Positions 29,538 to 31,489 of a DNA stretch of 31,489 bases are shown one piece after another. A model generated the notes under the pieces. The model did not search any database, was not told the origin of the DNA, and saw only the letters and a list, made by a program, of their open reading frames with translations. The DNA comes from a virus. Each line of letters begins with the position of its first letter. Positions within the stretch are counted from its first letter, which is position 1. The translations under genes and the position numbers were made by a program. The DNA lies in IMG/VR virus record IMGVR_UViG_3300037487_001700, positions 1 to 31,489 of that record. One strand, given 5' to 3'.

Positions 29538-29896
29538 TCATTAAGATACTCAAAAACACAACTGCAGAAGATATTTATTTAATAAATATGTGCGTGCTTG
29601 CAAATGACCAATACAATATGGAAGAAATTGTTTGGGCAAAATTAATACAAAACGGCAAGGTTTTTGAGCTGATTAATTCAGGCGCCATCATTGTAAATAA
29701 TGGCGCAATAGATTTGAGCATACCACTAGCAATCGAGCATATTTACAGAATGCAGGATGAGAGTCAAAACTTTTCCTATCGAAAAGCTGATGCATATTCA
29801 GGAATAGTTATTCCTATTGAGCAACAAATGGTCGTTTACCAAGAAATTAATATTCAAACTGAATTAGAAATCAAAGGGGAGTTGGTGATAATATGA
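29534..29896 (+). CDS. Virion-associated hypothetical protein, 120 aa
   Basis: ATG 29534 overlaps the previous stop (ATGA) and has GAGG 5 nt upstream; the longer start at 29516 is less likely. The protein has MIIKILKNTTAEDIYLINMC and then ELINSGAIIVNNGAIDLSIP, close to the pattern DLISSGxLVVNDGxxDLSxxxGI that is common just upstream of fibre genes. It probably attaches or trims the fibre. The gene overlaps the fibre start as ATGA. Confidence 0.6.
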   Translation: MIIKILKNTTAEDIYLINMCVLANDQYNMEEIVWAKLIQNGKVFELINSGAIIVNNGAIDLSIPLAIEHIYRMQDESQNFSYRKADAYSGIVIPIEQQMVVYQEINIQTELEIKGELVII

Positions 29897-31489
29897 GTGC
29901 AATAGTTTTAAGTAAAGGCGCAACGCCTGCAACTCCGTCCGCTGGTCAATCACGCTTCTTTTTAAATAGCGCAGGCATTATTTGCACTATAGATGAGTCG
30001 GCCGTTGTTACTGTTTATTCTTCTGGAATAACCATGGAACAAGTGCAGGACTGGGTTGGAAATGCATTTACGGAAACTGCTACCATTCATCCAACTTATG
30101 ACGACGTAGCAAACACGATCCATTTTGACGTAAAGCCAGGCGGTGTGGACCACAATTTGTTACTCAATTACTCTGCTAATCGGCATATCGATCACAGCGC
30201 AGTAAGCCTTACGGCAGGAACAGGGCTAAGTGGAGGCGGAGATTTAACCGCAACACGGACTTTATCACTAGCAGATACAGCGGTTGCCGCAGGGATTTAT
30301 GGTAATTCGGCGACAGTTGCCTCTTTTAATGTTGATCAGCAAGGTCGAATTATCGGCGCTACAAATACAACTATCGCAATACCAAGCTCTGCAATAACCG
30401 ATTTTGCATTAAATGCGCCGCCTCCAAATGCTACGGGCCAATTTATTTATTGGGATTCAGTAGCATCAAAATGGAAATCCACAACGGGAGGATGGGCTTT
30501 TGACGTTGGAACAGCGCCAACAAATGGGCAATTAATACAGTACACGAATACTGGGAGCAGGTTCTCGATAGTCGCTGCTCCGAGTGCAAACGGGCAAATA
30601 TTGACGTGGAATGCAACCGGCGGACAATGGATTGCGGCTAATAATACCTCTGCTTTACTTTCAGATTTCACTGAAGCGGCACAAGATGCAACAGCTCTAT
30701 TGATTCAAAATGGCACTGGAATTAGTTGGAGTTACAACGATTTATCTAATACTTTGACGCCGACAATTTCACTATCTGCTTTTAGCACGAGCAATCTTTC
30801 TGAAGGCACTAATCTTTATTACACTGATGCCCGTGTTAGGACAACAATATCTATACTCGATACTACCTCTTTAGATTTTAGCTATAACAATTCTACAGGA
30901 GTTTTAACTGGAAATGTATTGACAGCTGGAGTTAATCACGACGCATTATTAAATTTTGTAGCTAATAAACACATTGACCACTCTGCAGTAACGGTAACCG
31001 GCACAGACGGCCTTGCAGGAGGTGGAGATTTAACTGCATCTAGAACGATAAATATGCCAGCAGTAGGCACAGCAGGCACTTACGGTACGGTTAATAATTT
31101 TCCAGTTATTACGACGGATGCAAAGGGAAGAGTTAGCAATGTAACTGAAAATAACGTCACGAGCGCAGTTCTAACTGGATTAGTAACAACAGATGATAGT
31201 TCTGTACTTCCTACCGATACTATTTTACAGGCAATTGGAAAAGTTGAGGCCGTTGGTGCGCGCTGGATTGAATTAAACAATACAGCAGTATTGACCAATA
31301 ACAGCAACGTAACTCTTACCTCAATAGCTCAGTTACAGTTTCCAGTTGTAGCTGGGAGACACTACCGAATTGAATACCAAATCAGATTTAGATCAGCAAA
31401 TACCAATACAGGTATAGCTTTAACATTTAATTGCCCAACGACTGGCGATGGCACAATAGCAGGTAGCGTTTCAATTCCGACCGCAGTTG
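29893..31489 (+). CDS. Tail fibre protein, N-terminal part (3' end outside window)
   Basis: ATG 29893 overlaps the upstream stop, and the frame remains open for 532 codons to the right edge. Two similar blocks are seen: VDHNLLLNYSANRHIDHSAV with GTGLSGGGDLTATRTLSLAD (from 30145), and VNHDALLNFVANKHIDHSAV with DGLAGGGDLTASRTINM (from 30931). Between them are SNLSEGTNLYYTDARVRT, the usual fibre repeat motif. The last visible part (YRIEYQIRFRSANTNTGIA) resembles a tip or collar domain. It would form a trimeric fibre for host binding. It may be the same gene whose end is at 1158, but not as directly joined. Confidence 0.85.
   Translation, partial: MSAIVLSKGATPATPSAGQSRFFLNSAGIICTIDESAVVTVYSSGITMEQVQDWVGNAFTETATIHPTYDDVANTIHFDVKPGGVDHNLLLNYSANRHIDHSAVSLTAGTGLSGGGDLTATRTLSLADTAVAAGIYGNSATVASFNVDQQGRIIGATNTTIAIPSSAITDFALNAPPPNATGQFIYWDSVASKWKSTTGGWAFDVGTAPTNGQLIQYTNTGSRFSIVAAPSANGQILTWNATGGQWIAANNTSALLSDFTEAAQDATALLIQNGTGISWSYNDLSNTLTPTISLSAFSTSNLSEGTNLYYTDARVRTTISILDTTSLDFSYNNSTGVLTGNVLTAGVNHDALLNFVANKHIDHSAVTVTGTDGLAGGGDLTASRTINMPAVGTAGTYGTVNNFPVITTDAKGRVSNVTENNVTSAVLTGLVTTDDSSVLPTDTILQAIGKVEAVGARWIELNNTAVLTNNSNVTLTSIAQLQFPVVAGRHYRIEYQIRFRSANTNTGIALTFNCPTTGDGTIAGSVSIPTAV
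30145..31090 (+). repeat. Two long-period repeats in the tail fibre gene
   Basis: Copies starting at 30145 and 30931 (786 bp apart, 262 codons) encode xDHxxLLNxxANxHIDHSAV plus GLxGGGDLTAxRT and a following AGxYG turn. They are diverged at DNA level, so they are a protein repeat rather than a recent duplication. Confidence 0.75.

Noticed and set aside
1-31489. Complete circular phage genome
   Set aside because: Joining the last and first bases creates an in-frame stop after one codon, and head-tail genes are missing.

Overview
The window is a stretch of a tailed double-stranded DNA bacteriophage (Caudoviricetes) or prophage genome. It is moderately AT-rich and very compact: most adjacent genes overlap by 1-70 nt, with ATGA, GTGA or TAATG junctions. 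The hallmark genes are a large terminase, a DUF935/Mu gp29-like portal, an SPP1 gp7/Mu F-like minor head protein, a RecT annealase with its exonuclease, a DnaC-like loader, an endolysin and tail fibre proteins. The host cannot be named from this sequence. Both ends lie inside open tail-fibre-like reading frames. Joining the last base to the first gives GAA then TGA, so the window does not close as a circle in frame, and genes are probably missing between the ends. No major capsid protein, scaffold or protease, tail tube, sheath or tape measure was recognised.

Layout. (1) 1-1540: C-terminal part of a tail fibre gene, a small frameshifted gene and a terminator. (2) 1552-4370: late membrane/lysis-like genes (a permuted NlpC/P60-like protein, a lipoprotein, holin-like membrane proteins), closed by a terminator. 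(3) 4369-7240: a promoter overlapped by palindromic repeats, two tandem ribbon-helix-helix regulators, a PD-(D/E)XK exonuclease and RecT, then a G-rich hexanucleotide array and a terminator. (4) 7237-9717: a Rad50-like ATPase and small proteins. (5) 9850-14978: a replication module with an HTH protein, an unusual nuclease-replication initiator fusion carrying two inverted blocks of 10-bp iteron-like repeats, a DnaC-like loader, an HNH protein and many small unknown genes. (6) 15026-16420: a two-domain endolysin. (7) 16417-24747: a likely DNA-modification region (Fis-like HTH protein, ParB-like protein, TET-associated-type glycosyltransferase, GT-B and GT-A glycosyltransferases, a minimal cytosine-C5 methyltransferase and a class I methyltransferase) wrapped around the terminase genes. 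It is interrupted at 18486-19559 by a four-gene minus-strand operon with its own promoter; two of those genes are under 50 codons. (8) 24795-31489: portal, minor head protein, small decoration-like proteins and the N-terminal part of a tail fibre.

Working together: exonuclease, RecT and the Rad50-like ATPase form a recombination set. The fused initiator and the DnaC-like loader would open an origin lying inside the initiator gene. The ParB, glycosyltransferase and methyltransferase genes suggest that the phage chemically decorates its DNA (or its virion) around the time of packaging. The most interesting items are this modification region, the inverted iteron blocks inside a nuclease-initiator fusion, and the minus-strand operon of hidden small genes.
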